This document shows, in pieces, positions 35,868 through 44,321 of a stretch of DNA of 64,000 nt. The stretch lies in NCBI RefSeq assembly GCF_943193015.1, contig NZ_CALPCM010000001.1, forward strand, positions 1 to 64,000, read 5' to 3'. The position numbers were made by a program, and so were the translations under genes. This DNA is from Hominisplanchenecus_A murintestinalis (GTDB lineage: Bacteria > Bacillota > Clostridia > Lachnospirales > Lachnospiraceae). The notes below the pieces were generated by a model, which did no database searches, was not told the origin of the DNA, and worked only from the letters and a program-made list of their open reading frames with translations. The first letter of the stretch is position 1. Each line of letters begins with the position of its first letter.

Positions 35868-36879
35868 TATCATCGAAATAAGAATATCCGTTCCGGCGGA
35901 ACATGAAAAAAATGTTTTTGGACAGTTCGATGAGCATATCAAGAAGATTGAGAAAACACTTAATGTGACCTTGATTGCCCGGGATGGTGCACTGAAGATT
36001 ATTGGAAATGAAGGAGCGGTAAATAAAGCAAAAAGTGTGTTTACGCAGCTGGTAGAATTATCCAGACGCGGAAATGTCATTCAGGCGCAGAATGTGGACT
36101 ATGTCCTGTCACTTTCGTTTGAAGATAAAGAAGCTTCGATTGTAGAGATTGATAAGGACTGCATCTGCCATACCATCAATGGAAAGCCGATCAAACCCAA
36201 GACGCTGGGACAGAAACAGTATGTAGACGCCATACGCGAAAAAATGATAGTGTTTGGAATCGGACCGGCAGGAACAGGAAAAACATATCTGGCGATGGCG
36301 ATGGGAATCCAGGCGTTTAAAAGCGACGAAGTGGGGCGTATTATCCTCACCAGGCCGGCGATAGAGGCCGGGGAGAAGCTGGGATTCCTGCCCGGAGATC
36401 TGCAGAGCAAGGTAGACCCGTATCTGAGGCCGCTCTACGATGCGCTTTACCAGATTATGGGGCCGGACAGTTTTATGAAGAATATGGAAAAAGGGCTGAT
36501 TGAGGTGGCGCCTCTCGCCTATATGCGCGGGCGTACACTGGATAATGCATTTATTATTCTGGATGAGGCGCAGAATACAACCCCGGCGCAGATGAAGATG
36601 TTCCTGACCAGAATCGGATTCGGCTCAAAGGTTATCATCACCGGTGACTTGACACAGAAGGATCTGCCATCCGGACAGAAATCAGGCCTGGATGTGGCAG
36701 TGCGCGTGCTGAAGAAGATTGATGAAGTGGCTTTCTGCAATCTCACCAGCAAGGATGTGGTGCGCCACCCGCTGGTACAGAAAATCGTAAAAGCCTACGA
36801 GGAATATGAAAAGCGGACAGAGAATCAGCAGGAGCACCATCCGGGAAGGAAAAAATATGACGCTAAATTTCGAAGATGA
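35860..36879 (+). CDS. phoH: PhoH-family ATPase
   Basis: 339-residue cytoplasmic P-loop protein of the PhoH/YbeZ group, linked in many bacteria to YbeY and RNA metabolism. Walker A is GPAGTGKT at residues 135-142 and Walker B is FIILDEAQN. The RPAIEAGEKLGFLPGD and ITGDLTQKDLP motifs are conserved. An N-terminal KH-like segment (about residues 1-85) precedes the ATPase domain. The ATG at 35860 follows GAGGAAAGGA (35841-35850); a longer frame from 35776 lies inside yqfD and lacks support. It overlaps yqfD by eight bases and ybeY by 23. Confidence 0.94.
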   Translation: MSNIIEIRISVPAEHEKNVFGQFDEHIKKIEKTLNVTLIARDGALKIIGNEGAVNKAKSVFTQLVELSRRGNVIQAQNVDYVLSLSFEDKEASIVEIDKDCICHTINGKPIKPKTLGQKQYVDAIREKMIVFGIGPAGTGKTYLAMAMGIQAFKSDEVGRIILTRPAIEAGEKLGFLPGDLQSKVDPYLRPLYDALYQIMGPDSFMKNMEKGLIEVAPLAYMRGRTLDNAFIILDEAQNTTPAQMKMFLTRIGFGSKVIITGDLTQKDLPSGQKSGLDVAVRVLKKIDEVAFCNLTSKDVVRHPLVQKIVKAYEEYEKRTENQQEHHPGRKKYDAKFRR

Positions 36880-37354
36880 GTATGATTTGGCACTTCCCTT
36901 TGATGCAGAGGAACTGGCGGAACGGGTGATCGCATGCGGGCTGGACTACGAGGGCTGCCCATATGAGGCAGAAGTAAGCCTGCTTCTCACCTCAGATACG
37001 GAAATACACAGGCTGAACCGGGAGTTCCGGGGGATTGACAGACCCACAGATGTGCTTTCGTTTCCGATGCGGGAATACGAAAGACCTGCGCATTTTGAAG
37101 AACTGGAGGAAACAGGGGATGACTGTTTTAACCCTGATACCGGAGAACTGGTGCTTGGGGATATTGTAATCTCTAAGGACAGGGTTCTGGCACAGGCGGA
37201 GGCGTATGGACATTCAGTGATTAGGGAATTTGCGTTCCTTGTGGCTCACAGCATACTCCACTTGCTGGGGTATGACCATATGGAGCCGGGGGAGGCAAAG
37301 GATATGGAAAGAAGGCAGTCTGAGATTTTAAATCAGATGAGTATACAAAGATAA
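36857..37354 (+). CDS. ybeY: Endoribonuclease YbeY
   Basis: 165-residue zinc-dependent RNase implicated in 16S rRNA 3'-end maturation and ribosome quality control. The zinc triad is intact in HSILHLLGYDH: His131, His135 and His141. Upstream motifs include NREFRGIDRPTDVLSFP and LGDIVIS. The ATG at 36857 is chosen for its GGAAGGA site (36843-36849) and because the family N-terminus is short; it overlaps phoH by 23 bases. The acidic insertion between VLSFP and LGDI (EETGDDCFNPDTGE) is longer than in E. coli, as is common in Clostridia. Confidence 0.95.
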   Translation: MTLNFEDEYDLALPFDAEELAERVIACGLDYEGCPYEAEVSLLLTSDTEIHRLNREFRGIDRPTDVLSFPMREYERPAHFEELEETGDDCFNPDTGELVLGDIVISKDRVLAQAEAYGHSVIREFAFLVAHSILHLLGYDHMEPGEAKDMERRQSEILNQMSIQR

Positions 37355-37365
37355 GGGAGAAAAAA

Positions 37366-38478
37366 ATGAAAAAACAGACAGCAGCAATATTACTTATAGC
37401 GGCAGCAGTGGCGCTGGGAGGATGTAAGAAAAAGGCAGAGACAGAGGCAACAGAGCCTGCGACACAGCAGCCTGTAACGGAAACTGTTGAACAGCCTAAA
37501 CCGACGGTGGTAGAAGAAACAGAGAGCGAAGCGCTGTCCGGTGACAGGAGCTATCTGACAGGAGAAGTTGTAGGGGAAGAGCAGCATAACAGGCGTCCGT
37601 TCGCGGTTATGATGAATAATATTATCAATGCATGTCCTCAGGCGGGAATTGAGAAGGCAGGAGTGGTTTACGAAGCGCCGGTAGAAGGCGGTATTACACG
37701 TCTTATGGGAATCTTCGAGGACGTGGAAGGCATGGAGAAAATCGGGGCTGTAAGAAGCTGCCGTACGTATTATCCGATGTACGCGCGTGAATTTGATGCG
37801 ATTTATGTCCACTATGGACAAGCGGTCTATGCAGTGGAGCTTTTGAATTCTGAGGATGTGAATAATATCAGCGGCCTGGAGTACCAGGAAGGCGCAGGGC
37901 AGATTTACGGATATGCCGGAGAAGACATTTTCTACCGTACTTCAGACCGTCCGGCTCCCCACAACTGCTATACCAGCGGCGAAGCTCTGGATAATGCATG
38001 TACAAAGCTGGGTTACCGCAGGGTGCATGAAGAGGACTTCCAGCAGAAGTATCAGTTTGCGGCAGACGGAGAGACGGTTACGCTCGACGGAGGCGAGGCA
38101 GCGACGATTAAACCGGGATATCAGGTCAATTCCCCGTGGTTTGAATACAGGGACGGAAAATATTACCGTTATCAGTACGGGGATGAACAGATTGACGAAC
38201 TCACCGGGGAACAGCTTACCTACACAAACATTATTTTCCAGCTTTCACCGTGGGAGAATTATGATGACCACGGCTACCTGAATATTGATACCATATCAGG
38301 CGGGGATGCTTATTATTTTACAAACGGCACATATGAAAAATGTACCTGGAGACGGGAGAGCGGGGATGCTCCGGCGAAATATTATGACGAAAACGGTGAC
38401 GAGATTGTGCTGAATCAGGGAAAAACCTGGGTCTGCATTATTCAGGATTCCTATGCGGATGCTATAGTCATTGAATAA
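37366..38478 (+). CDS. DUF3048 (YerB-like) lipoprotein
   Basis: 370 residues. Lipoprotein signal peptide: KK start, hydrophobic core, lipobox LGGC with Cys20 as the lipidated residue. A Thr/Glu/Pro-rich linker (about 21-65) leads to the DUF3048 region with RRPFAVMMNNIINACPQ, AGVVYEAPVEGGITRLM, IGAVRSCRTYY and a C-terminal part ending QDSYADAIVIE. YerB-type proteins are extracytoplasmic lipoproteins of unknown function in Firmicutes. GGGAG upstream; it starts 11 bases after ybeY, so it may share its transcript. Confidence 0.87.
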   Translation: MKKQTAAILLIAAAVALGGCKKKAETEATEPATQQPVTETVEQPKPTVVEETESEALSGDRSYLTGEVVGEEQHNRRPFAVMMNNIINACPQAGIEKAGVVYEAPVEGGITRLMGIFEDVEGMEKIGAVRSCRTYYPMYAREFDAIYVHYGQAVYAVELLNSEDVNNISGLEYQEGAGQIYGYAGEDIFYRTSDRPAPHNCYTSGEALDNACTKLGYRRVHEEDFQQKYQFAADGETVTLDGGEAATIKPGYQVNSPWFEYRDGKYYRYQYGDEQIDELTGEQLTYTNIIFQLSPWENYDDHGYLNIDTISGGDAYYFTNGTYEKCTWRRESGDAPAKYYDENGDEIVLNQGKTWVCIIQDSYADAIVIE

Positions 38479-38562
38479 TACCTGGGGAAACAGCCCGGAG
38501 TCCAATATCCGTGCAAGCACGCCTGCCTGGCTCCTTGCTTGTGGGAATGAAAGAGGTTTGTT

Positions 38563-40203
38563 TTGGGAAACGGAAGCAAAAATAAAGACTATTTAGTACA
38601 GGGGACGATCCTGGTAATCGCATCCTTTGTGGCCCGGGTAATCGGCATGATTTACAGAATTCCGCTGACGCGCATCCTGGGTCATCAGGGCAACACATAT
38701 TATTCTACAGCGAATGAGATTTATGCGATTATTCTGATGATTTCTTCGTTCAGCCTGCCTTTGGCGGTGTCAAAGCTTGTCTCGGAAAGGCTGCATAAGG
38801 GACAGAAGAAGAATGCACATAAGGTTTTTGTATGTGCGATGAAGTTCGGGCTTGTGGCCGGCGGAATCATGTCCCTGCTTACCCTGGCGCTGAGCGGGGT
38901 TATTACAAAGTTTATGAAATTTGAGATGGCTGCCTATGCCTTGCGGGTACTCTCTCCGGCAATTTTCATCTATGCTGTAGTGGGCGTCCTGCGCGGTTTC
39001 TTCCAGGGGCACGAAACTATGGTGCCTACGGCAGTCTCACAGGTAATCGAGCAGATTGTGAATGCTGTAGTGTCTGTGGGAGGCGCGGCGCTGCTGATTG
39101 GTTATGGCACGGAACTGGGGCGTGAAAAAGGGAATGATTCGCTGGGACCTGCGTTTGGTGCGGCAGGCGGCACGTTGGGTACGGTAGTAAGCGTTACGGT
39201 AGCTTTACTGTTCCTGCTGTTTATTTATGTATCATATCAGAGGAGCTTCCGGCGGCAGATGCGGCGGGATCACACGAAAAGGCTGGAATCCGACCAGGTC
39301 ATTTACCGGGCACTGATTGCAACGATTCTTCCGGTTATCCTGAGTACGGTAATCTACAACATCAGTACGATTATTGACCAGGGAATTTTCGGGGGAATTA
39401 TGACCGGGCAGGGATATTCCGAGAAGGAGTACAGTACGGTCTGGGGAATATTTGTGGAGTTTAAAGTGTTGATGAATGTGCCGCTGTCTATCGCATCGTG
39501 TCTGGCGCCTTCAGTGGTGCCAAGCCTGACTGCATCTATGACAGATGAGGATTACCGGGCAGCGGGGATTAAAGTGCGTGATTCCATCCGCTATACAATG
39601 GTGTTTACGATTCCCTGTGCCGTGGGGCTGGCAGCGCTGGCTTCACCGGTTATGCAGCTGGTGTATGGGGATTCCAGTGCATTGGCGGCGGGCATCATGC
39701 AGAGCGGCGCGTTGATGATAGTACTTTATGCACTATCTACGCTGACGACGGGGATTCTCCAGGGACTGGGGGAGATGCAGAAACCCCTGATCCATTCAGC
39801 GATTGCCCTGGTGTTCCATATTATTGTGCTTGTACTTATGCTGAATTTCAGCGGAATGAATATATACAGCGTGGTATACGCGAATATTTTCTTTGCTTTT
39901 GTAATTTGCGTTTTAAATGCATGGGCGATTAACCGTGCGATTGGCTATCATCAGGAATTGAGGCGTACCTTTATTATACCGATTCTGGTGTCAGGGATTA
40001 TGGGACTTGCTGCTTATGGGACGTACAGATTGTTTGCTTTATTTGCCGGCGTCCTGTTTCCGGCAGTGCTTGCAGTTCTGGTGGGGGCTGTTGTATATGT
40101 GGCGCTGCTCGTAAAAATGCGGGGCATCACGGAGCGGGAGCTGCGGGGAATGCCGAAAGGGAATTATCTCGTATACATTCTGCAGAGACTGAGGATTTTA
40201 TAA
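38563..40203 (+). CDS. MurJ/SpoVB-like polysaccharide flippase
   Basis: 546-residue integral membrane protein of the MOP superfamily (MVF/PST branch), with about 14 hydrophobic segments. The N-terminal pattern YLVQGTILVIASFVARVIGMIYRIPLTRILG matches Firmicutes YtgP/SpoVB proteins, which flip lipid-linked peptidoglycan precursors across the membrane. It could serve vegetative wall synthesis (YtgP/MurJ) or spore cortex (SpoVB); the sequence alone does not decide. The start is a TTG at 38563 with AAGAGG 6 bases upstream. The pyridoxamine kinase gene follows one base after the stop. The 84 bases upstream hold no clear promoter. Confidence 0.85.
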   Translation: MGNGSKNKDYLVQGTILVIASFVARVIGMIYRIPLTRILGHQGNTYYSTANEIYAIILMISSFSLPLAVSKLVSERLHKGQKKNAHKVFVCAMKFGLVAGGIMSLLTLALSGVITKFMKFEMAAYALRVLSPAIFIYAVVGVLRGFFQGHETMVPTAVSQVIEQIVNAVVSVGGAALLIGYGTELGREKGNDSLGPAFGAAGGTLGTVVSVTVALLFLLFIYVSYQRSFRRQMRRDHTKRLESDQVIYRALIATILPVILSTVIYNISTIIDQGIFGGIMTGQGYSEKEYSTVWGIFVEFKVLMNVPLSIASCLAPSVVPSLTASMTDEDYRAAGIKVRDSIRYTMVFTIPCAVGLAALASPVMQLVYGDSSALAAGIMQSGALMIVLYALSTLTTGILQGLGEMQKPLIHSAIALVFHIIVLVLMLNFSGMNIYSVVYANIFFAFVICVLNAWAINRAIGYHQELRRTFIIPILVSGIMGLAAYGTYRLFALFAGVLFPAVLAVLVGAVVYVALLVKMRGITERELRGMPKGNYLVYILQRLRIL

Positions 40204-40204
40204 G

Positions 40205-41035
40205 ATGATAAAAGAAAAAAGAAAGCCAGTAACGCGTGTAGCAGTCATCCATGATTTATGCGGTGTGGGGAAAGCTGCCATGACGAATATCCTTCCGGTA
40301 TTATCGGTCATGGGGATTGAGGCATGCCCACTGCCGACAATGGTATTGTCTGCCCACACAGGAGGATATGGAAAGCCGGTAATGCGTGCATTGCCGGCTT
40401 TTGTCGGGCGGAGCGCGGAACATCTCTGGGAGAACGGAATCAGGTTTGATGATATCTTCGTCGGATATCTCGGTAATATTTCTATGCTGGAGGAGGTGCG
40501 CATACTGCTAAGACAGTATCCGGAAGCATATGTGCTGGTCGATCCGATTATGGCCGACCACGGTGTATATTACAGGAATTACGATGAAGCCTATGGAAAA
40601 GCCATGCGGAAGCTTTTAAAGTACAGTGACGTTATTACGCCGAACTATACGGAAAGCTGTTTTCTGGCAGGGGAGAACTATGAGGAGAGGTGTACCGAAG
40701 AGAAGATTTGCAGAATTTGTGAAAGGCTGGGGGAACTTGGAGCCAGGCAGACAGTGATTACAAGCGTACCGATATCAGGGGCGGAAATCGGGATTGCCGT
40801 GTACGGCGCGGAAGGGCTTAAGGTATTGAAGAGAAACCAGGCAGGGCGCGCCTATCCCGGAACAGGAGACTTGTTTGCGGCTGTCCTGAAAGGGAGTATG
40901 ATACAAGGTAAGAGCCTAATGGAGTCTGTCGTGAAAGCCCATGATTTTGTAAGCCGGTGCATCAAGATGAGTGATGCGTTCGGATATCCGGTGCGGGAAG
41001 GCGTGATGTTGGAGCCGAATCTGCAGTATTTGTGA
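40205..41035 (+). CDS. Pyridoxamine/pyridoxal kinase
   Basis: 276 residues of the ribokinase-like vitamin-kinase group; phosphorylates pyridoxamine or pyridoxal in vitamin B6 salvage. Features are VAVIHDLCGVGKAAMTNILPV at the N-terminus, TMVLSAHTGGYGKP, VDPIMADHG, ITPNYTE, and the anion-hole/catalytic motif PGTGDLFAAV with the catalytic Asp. The length fits the PdxY-like proteins of Clostridia. It starts one base after the flippase stop; GAGG at about 40191 acts as ribosome site. The supply of PLP to enzymes such as the upstream aminotransferase is general metabolism, not a local link. Confidence 0.88.
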   Translation: MIKEKRKPVTRVAVIHDLCGVGKAAMTNILPVLSVMGIEACPLPTMVLSAHTGGYGKPVMRALPAFVGRSAEHLWENGIRFDDIFVGYLGNISMLEEVRILLRQYPEAYVLVDPIMADHGVYYRNYDEAYGKAMRKLLKYSDVITPNYTESCFLAGENYEERCTEEKICRICERLGELGARQTVITSVPISGAEIGIAVYGAEGLKVLKRNQAGRAYPGTGDLFAAVLKGSMIQGKSLMESVVKAHDFVSRCIKMSDAFGYPVREGVMLEPNLQYL

Positions 41036-41071
41036 CTGTACACAGGATATCCGGCCAGACAGCCGGGGATT

Positions 41072-41419
41072 TCAGCTGCTGTAGTTTTCGAGGAAGCTGT
41101 AGAGTTCCCGGTCGTCCAGGAGGTACAGCCCTTTTTTGATTTTCTTCCGAATGTTTTTCGGAAGCTCTGCCAGTGAAATACTGGTCGGTTCATAGATGGT
41201 TTTTCCGTCTGCAAAATATACATATACGCAGCCGTCCTTTTCTTTCAGGCAGTATTGGTACAATTTTTTTTCGCGCCCCGCTTCTGCAGGAGCTATGGAA
41301 AGTTCTTCTGTATGTTCTGTCTGTGAGTCCTCTGCATACATAGATTGGTAGCTGCCGGCATAGAGGGCGCACAGGATTGCCGTGCATAGCAGGATGCTGA
41401 TGCCATAATTTTTTTTCAT
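41072..41419 (-). CDS. Small secreted protein, possibly BofC-C-terminal-like
   Basis: The only convincing minus-strand gene in the window. 115 residues: a signal peptide (KK start, hydrophobic ISILLCTAILCALYAGS, likely cleavage near YAE), an acidic linker, then a compact domain with CVYVYFADGKTIYEPTSISL, LPKNIRKKIKKGLYL and the end LYSFLENYSS. This tail resembles proteins of spore-forming Clostridia that share features with the C-terminal domain of BofC, a sporulation-signalling regulator; this is recollection of a pattern, not a search. AAGGAG lies seven bases before the start codon on the minus strand. It converges on the pyridoxamine kinase gene with 36 bases between the stop codons. Confidence 0.65.
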   Translation of the reverse strand: MKKNYGISILLCTAILCALYAGSYQSMYAEDSQTEHTEELSIAPAEAGREKKLYQYCLKEKDGCVYVYFADGKTIYEPTSISLAELPKNIRKKIKKGLYLLDDRELYSFLENYSS

Positions 41420-41611
41420 GATTTCTCCTTTCTGGCGCGTTTTTCGCTATCTTTCGTAAACTTGAACATTTGCTTCCAAGCTTTTTCATGGTTTTGTCAT
41501 AGTATCGACATTTTCAATGCATTTATCCATCATTGCCGCAGATGACGGCAGACCAATATTTACAAAAATGATTTTGCGTCAGGCATCTGTCTTGAAAGCG
41601 TGACATTTAAC

Positions 41612-41640
41612 TGGACAGATGTATTCTGGTGTTGTAAGAT
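41612..41640 (+). promoter_or_regulatory. Predicted promoter for proB
   Basis: TGGACA (41612-41617), 17-base spacer, TAAGAT (41635-41640). It lies in the 259-base divergent gap between the minus-strand secreted gene and proB, with the ATG at 41679. The rest of the gap holds only a short TGCCG/CGGCA inverted repeat near 41535; no clear minus-strand promoter was found. Confidence 0.4.
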
Positions 41641-41678
41641 AGGACGCGTGGAAAATGTGTGTTAGAAGGGAATAGAAG

Positions 41679-42521
41679 ATGAATTTAAGAGAAAGACTAA
41701 AAGATAAACAAAGGATTGTGATTAAAGTAGGCTCATCCTCACTGGTACATGAGGAGACAGGAGCGCTGAACCTGACCAAGCTGGAAATTTTGGTGAGGGA
41801 AATCAGTGATATCCGAAATATGGGAAAGGAAGTCATTCTGGTATCTTCGGGAGCCATTGCTGTGGGAGCGGCTGCGGCAAAACTGGCGGAGCGGCCGGGG
41901 ACGACCGAAGAGAAGCAGGCGTGCGCCGCTATAGGGCAGGGGCGTCTGATGATGATTTATCAGAAACTTTTTATGGAATACAATCAGCTTGCTGCACAGA
42001 TTCTTATGACGAAAAATACAGTGCTGGATAATTTGAGCCGCCATCATGCATTAAATACATTCCGGGAGCTTTTGCATATGGGGGCGATTCCAATTGTAAA
42101 TGAAAATGATACAGTAGCGACTTATGAGATTCATTTTGGAGACAATGATTCGCTTTCGGCTATTGTGGCGGCATTGGTAGATGCAGATTTGCTGATTCTT
42201 TTGTCGGATATTGACGGGCTTTATACGGATGATCCAAACCAGAACCCCCACGCGGAGTTTATTGATATCGTTACGGAACTGGACCAGCATTTGCTGGAGA
42301 TGGGAAAAGAAAGCTCCGGCAGCAGCGTGGGAACCGGCGGCATGGCGTCGAAGCTTCAGGCAGCGCAGCTTGCAGGCGCTGCAGGAGTGGATATGGTGAT
42401 TGCCAACGGAGAAGATTTCCATGTGATACATAAAATCATACAGGGGCGGAATCATGGGACACTTTTTATAAGCAGGCCGGAAAAAGAATTTTATTTGATT
42501 GATTACCTGGAACAACTATAG
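41679..42521 (+). CDS. proB: Glutamate 5-kinase (no PUA domain)
   Basis: 280-residue amino-acid kinase that phosphorylates glutamate, the first step of proline synthesis. Motifs include IVIKVGSSSLV at the N-terminus, VSSGAIAVG, AAIGQGRLM, PIVNENDTV, FGDNDSLSA, LLSDIDGLYTDDP and GTGGMASKLQAA. The protein ends with the kinase domain, so the C-terminal PUA domain of E. coli and Bacillus ProB (about 370 residues) is absent; such short forms occur in Clostridia. AGAAGGGAATAGAAG precedes the ATG. The usual partner proA is not next to it: DUF896 and cyclo-ligase genes follow. Confidence 0.95.
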   Translation: MNLRERLKDKQRIVIKVGSSSLVHEETGALNLTKLEILVREISDIRNMGKEVILVSSGAIAVGAAAAKLAERPGTTEEKQACAAIGQGRLMMIYQKLFMEYNQLAAQILMTKNTVLDNLSRHHALNTFRELLHMGAIPIVNENDTVATYEIHFGDNDSLSAIVAALVDADLLILLSDIDGLYTDDPNQNPHAEFIDIVTELDQHLLEMGKESSGSSVGTGGMASKLQAAQLAGAAGVDMVIANGEDFHVIHKIIQGRNHGTLFISRPEKEFYLIDYLEQL

Positions 42522-42531
42522 GAGGAGCGGG

Positions 42532-42750
42532 ATGGACGAGAAGAAGTTAAAACGGATTAATGAACTGGCAAGAAAGTCAAAAGCCGAGGGGCTGACCCGG
42601 GCGGAGCAGGAGGAACAGGCAGAACTGCGCAGAGAGTATATTGAGGCAGTGCGGATGAATCTGAAAGCACAGCTTGATAATATTGATATTAAAGAGAAAG
42701 ATGGGAGCGTCACCAATCTGGGGGAGCGGTATGGAAAAAAAGGAAATTAG
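42532..42750 (+). CDS. DUF896 (YnzC-like) small protein
   Basis: 72 residues, charged and helical, with the DUF896 signature KRINELARKSKAEGLTRAEQ and LRREYIEAVRMNLKAQLD. Bacillus YnzC belongs to this family and has been structurally described without a firm function. The ATG at 42532 follows AGGAGG; a longer frame from 42499 runs into the proB end and has no support. It overlaps the next gene by 20 bases, so the two are translationally coupled. Confidence 0.9.
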   Translation: MDEKKLKRINELARKSKAEGLTRAEQEEQAELRREYIEAVRMNLKAQLDNIDIKEKDGSVTNLGERYGKKGN

Positions 42751-43285
42751 AAAACTGATTTTTGCCAGGCGAAGGCAGCTTGACGCAGGGGAGCTGGAGC
42801 GGCGCAGCCAGATGATATGTAAAAGAATCATGGAGCTGGAACAGTGGAAAACCGCTGGGTGCGTCTATGCATATATGGATTGTAAAGGAGAGGTGTGTAT
42901 GCGCCCTATCCTGGAAACCGCCTGGGCAGAGGGGAAACGTATTGCCGTGCCGAAAGTGTTCGGAGAGGAAATGCGCTTTTTCTATATTCAGGCATATGAA
43001 GAAACAGCTCCGGGGTATTATGGTATTCCCGAACCGACGGGCGGAGAGGAAGCCGTTTGTGAAGATGCGCTGATGATTATGCCAGGGGTGGCTTTTGACA
43101 AAGAACGGCGCCGATGCGGTTACGGCGGAGGGTTTTATGACCGTTTTCTAAGCGTACATACCGGCTTGACAACAATTGCCCCGGCATTTGAGTTTCAGAT
43201 TGTGGAGGAAGTGCCGAAGGATGTGTTTGACATAGCGCCGCATACAGTTGTCACGGAAAGCAGGATTTTCCATATGATAAAATAA
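42731..43285 (+). CDS. 5-Formyltetrahydrofolate cyclo-ligase
   Basis: 184 residues; ATP-dependent conversion of 5-formyl-THF to 5,10-methenyl-THF in folate metabolism. The family signature is present: MIMPGVAFDKERRRCGYGGGFYDRFL in the C-terminal half (catalytic and Mg-ATP loop), with IRKLIFARRRQL at the N-terminus and VAVPKV-like strand IAVPKVFG. The ATG at 42731 has GGGGAG four bases upstream and gives the expected family length; the longer reading from 42674 lies inside DUF896. It overlaps the DUF896 gene by 20 bases. Confidence 0.92.
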   Translation: MEKKEIRKLIFARRRQLDAGELERRSQMICKRIMELEQWKTAGCVYAYMDCKGEVCMRPILETAWAEGKRIAVPKVFGEEMRFFYIQAYEETAPGYYGIPEPTGGEEAVCEDALMIMPGVAFDKERRRCGYGGGFYDRFLSVHTGLTTIAPAFEFQIVEEVPKDVFDIAPHTVVTESRIFHMIK

Positions 43286-43317
43286 GTTATGAATGATATC
43301 ATGTGGAGGGGCTGCGT

Positions 43318-44217
43318 TTGATAGAATTTGGGAAAATCTACACCAGCGGGGAAATCCTGGAGCATTCAAAAGAACTGGCAAAAGAGCATCCCGGGCATCT
43401 GCATTACCGTCGTGCCGGGGAGAGCCACGACGGAAGGGAGATTCCGGGGCTTCTTCTGGGAGATTCCGGCAAATGCCTGATTGTGAGCAGCGCCATTCAC
43501 GGCAGGGAGAGCTTAAATCCGGCGCTGCTGCTGCGGATGGCAGAGGATTATGCTCTTATCCGTGAAAATGAGTACCGCGACCCGGGACTTGATGAATGGC
43601 AGGAACTGCTTACGGATTACAGCATTTATTTTCTGCCGCTAATGAACCCGGATGGATATGAAATAGCGCTGAGAGGTTTTTCGGAAATTCGGAATCCTCT
43701 GTTTGGGAATATTGCTGCGGCAAAAGGGATTTTGCATACGGAATGGAAAGAGAACGGAAGAGGTGTGGATATTAACAGGAATTTTCCCTGTGCGTCTTAT
43801 CAGGCGAGGGAAGGGATGAAAAAGTCTGCCAGTGAACAGGAGACGCGGGCATTAATTCATGCTTTTGGAGAGTTTCCGGAATCCGTGGGATATATAGATT
43901 TTCATTCCAGAGGCAGGATTATCTATTATTATAGAGACGCTATGCCATACCGTTATAACCGGAGAGCAAAGTGTATAGCGAAACATTTACAGAAGATTTC
44001 CGGTTATGCGCTGGGGAAAAGGAAAGAAGAGCATGCCTCCAGGAATGATGGGGGGAATTCTGTGAATTTTTATTCAGAAACATACCGTAAGCCGGCGCTG
44101 ACTGTAGAAACGGTGGGGGATGAAGAAGAGTTTCCGCTGAATCCCGCGCTTCAGGCAGAAACGTATCAGGAGACACGGTGGATTCCGCTGGAGTTTTTAA
44201 AAAACCTGCTTGAATAA
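43318..44217 (+). CDS. M14-family zinc carboxypeptidase
   Basis: About 299 residues. Zinc ligands can be recognised in HGRE (SSAIHGRESLNP) and the later His in YIDFHSRG; substrate-binding GVDINRNFP and the catalytic Glu in TVETVGDEEEFP complete the M14 pattern. No signal peptide is visible, which suggests a cytoplasmic enzyme. Possible substrates are peptides or murein-derived gamma-D-glutamyl-DAP peptides, but this is not resolvable here. The TTG at 43318 is chosen because GGAGGGG (43305-43311) is six bases upstream; the in-frame GTG at 43303 would overlap that site. It starts 32 bases after the cyclo-ligase stop. Confidence 0.85.
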   Translation: MIEFGKIYTSGEILEHSKELAKEHPGHLHYRRAGESHDGREIPGLLLGDSGKCLIVSSAIHGRESLNPALLLRMAEDYALIRENEYRDPGLDEWQELLTDYSIYFLPLMNPDGYEIALRGFSEIRNPLFGNIAAAKGILHTEWKENGRGVDINRNFPCASYQAREGMKKSASEQETRALIHAFGEFPESVGYIDFHSRGRIIYYYRDAMPYRYNRRAKCIAKHLQKISGYALGKRKEEHASRNDGGNSVNFYSETYRKPALTVETVGDEEEFPLNPALQAETYQETRWIPLEFLKNLLE

Positions 44218-44251
44218 CCCGGCGGGCTATGATAAGCTAGTTATCGTAATA

Positions 44252-44285
44252 CTGCAATCCGCAGATGTTTTTCTGCGGATTGCAG
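44252..44285. repeat. Perfect 14-bp inverted repeat upstream of the kinase gene
   Basis: CTGCAATCCGCAGA (44252-44265) and TCTGCGGATTGCAG (44272-44285) around TGTTTT. No T-run follows on either strand, so it is a poor intrinsic terminator. A second shorter repeat, GATAA (44231-44235) / TTATC (44241-44245), lies just upstream. It could end the M14 peptidase mRNA or be an operator or leader element for the phosphorelay genes; the sequence does not decide. Confidence 0.55.
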
Positions 44286-44321
44286 CAGATAGGTTAGTAT
44301 ACGCTAAAGGAGTAAAGTTCA

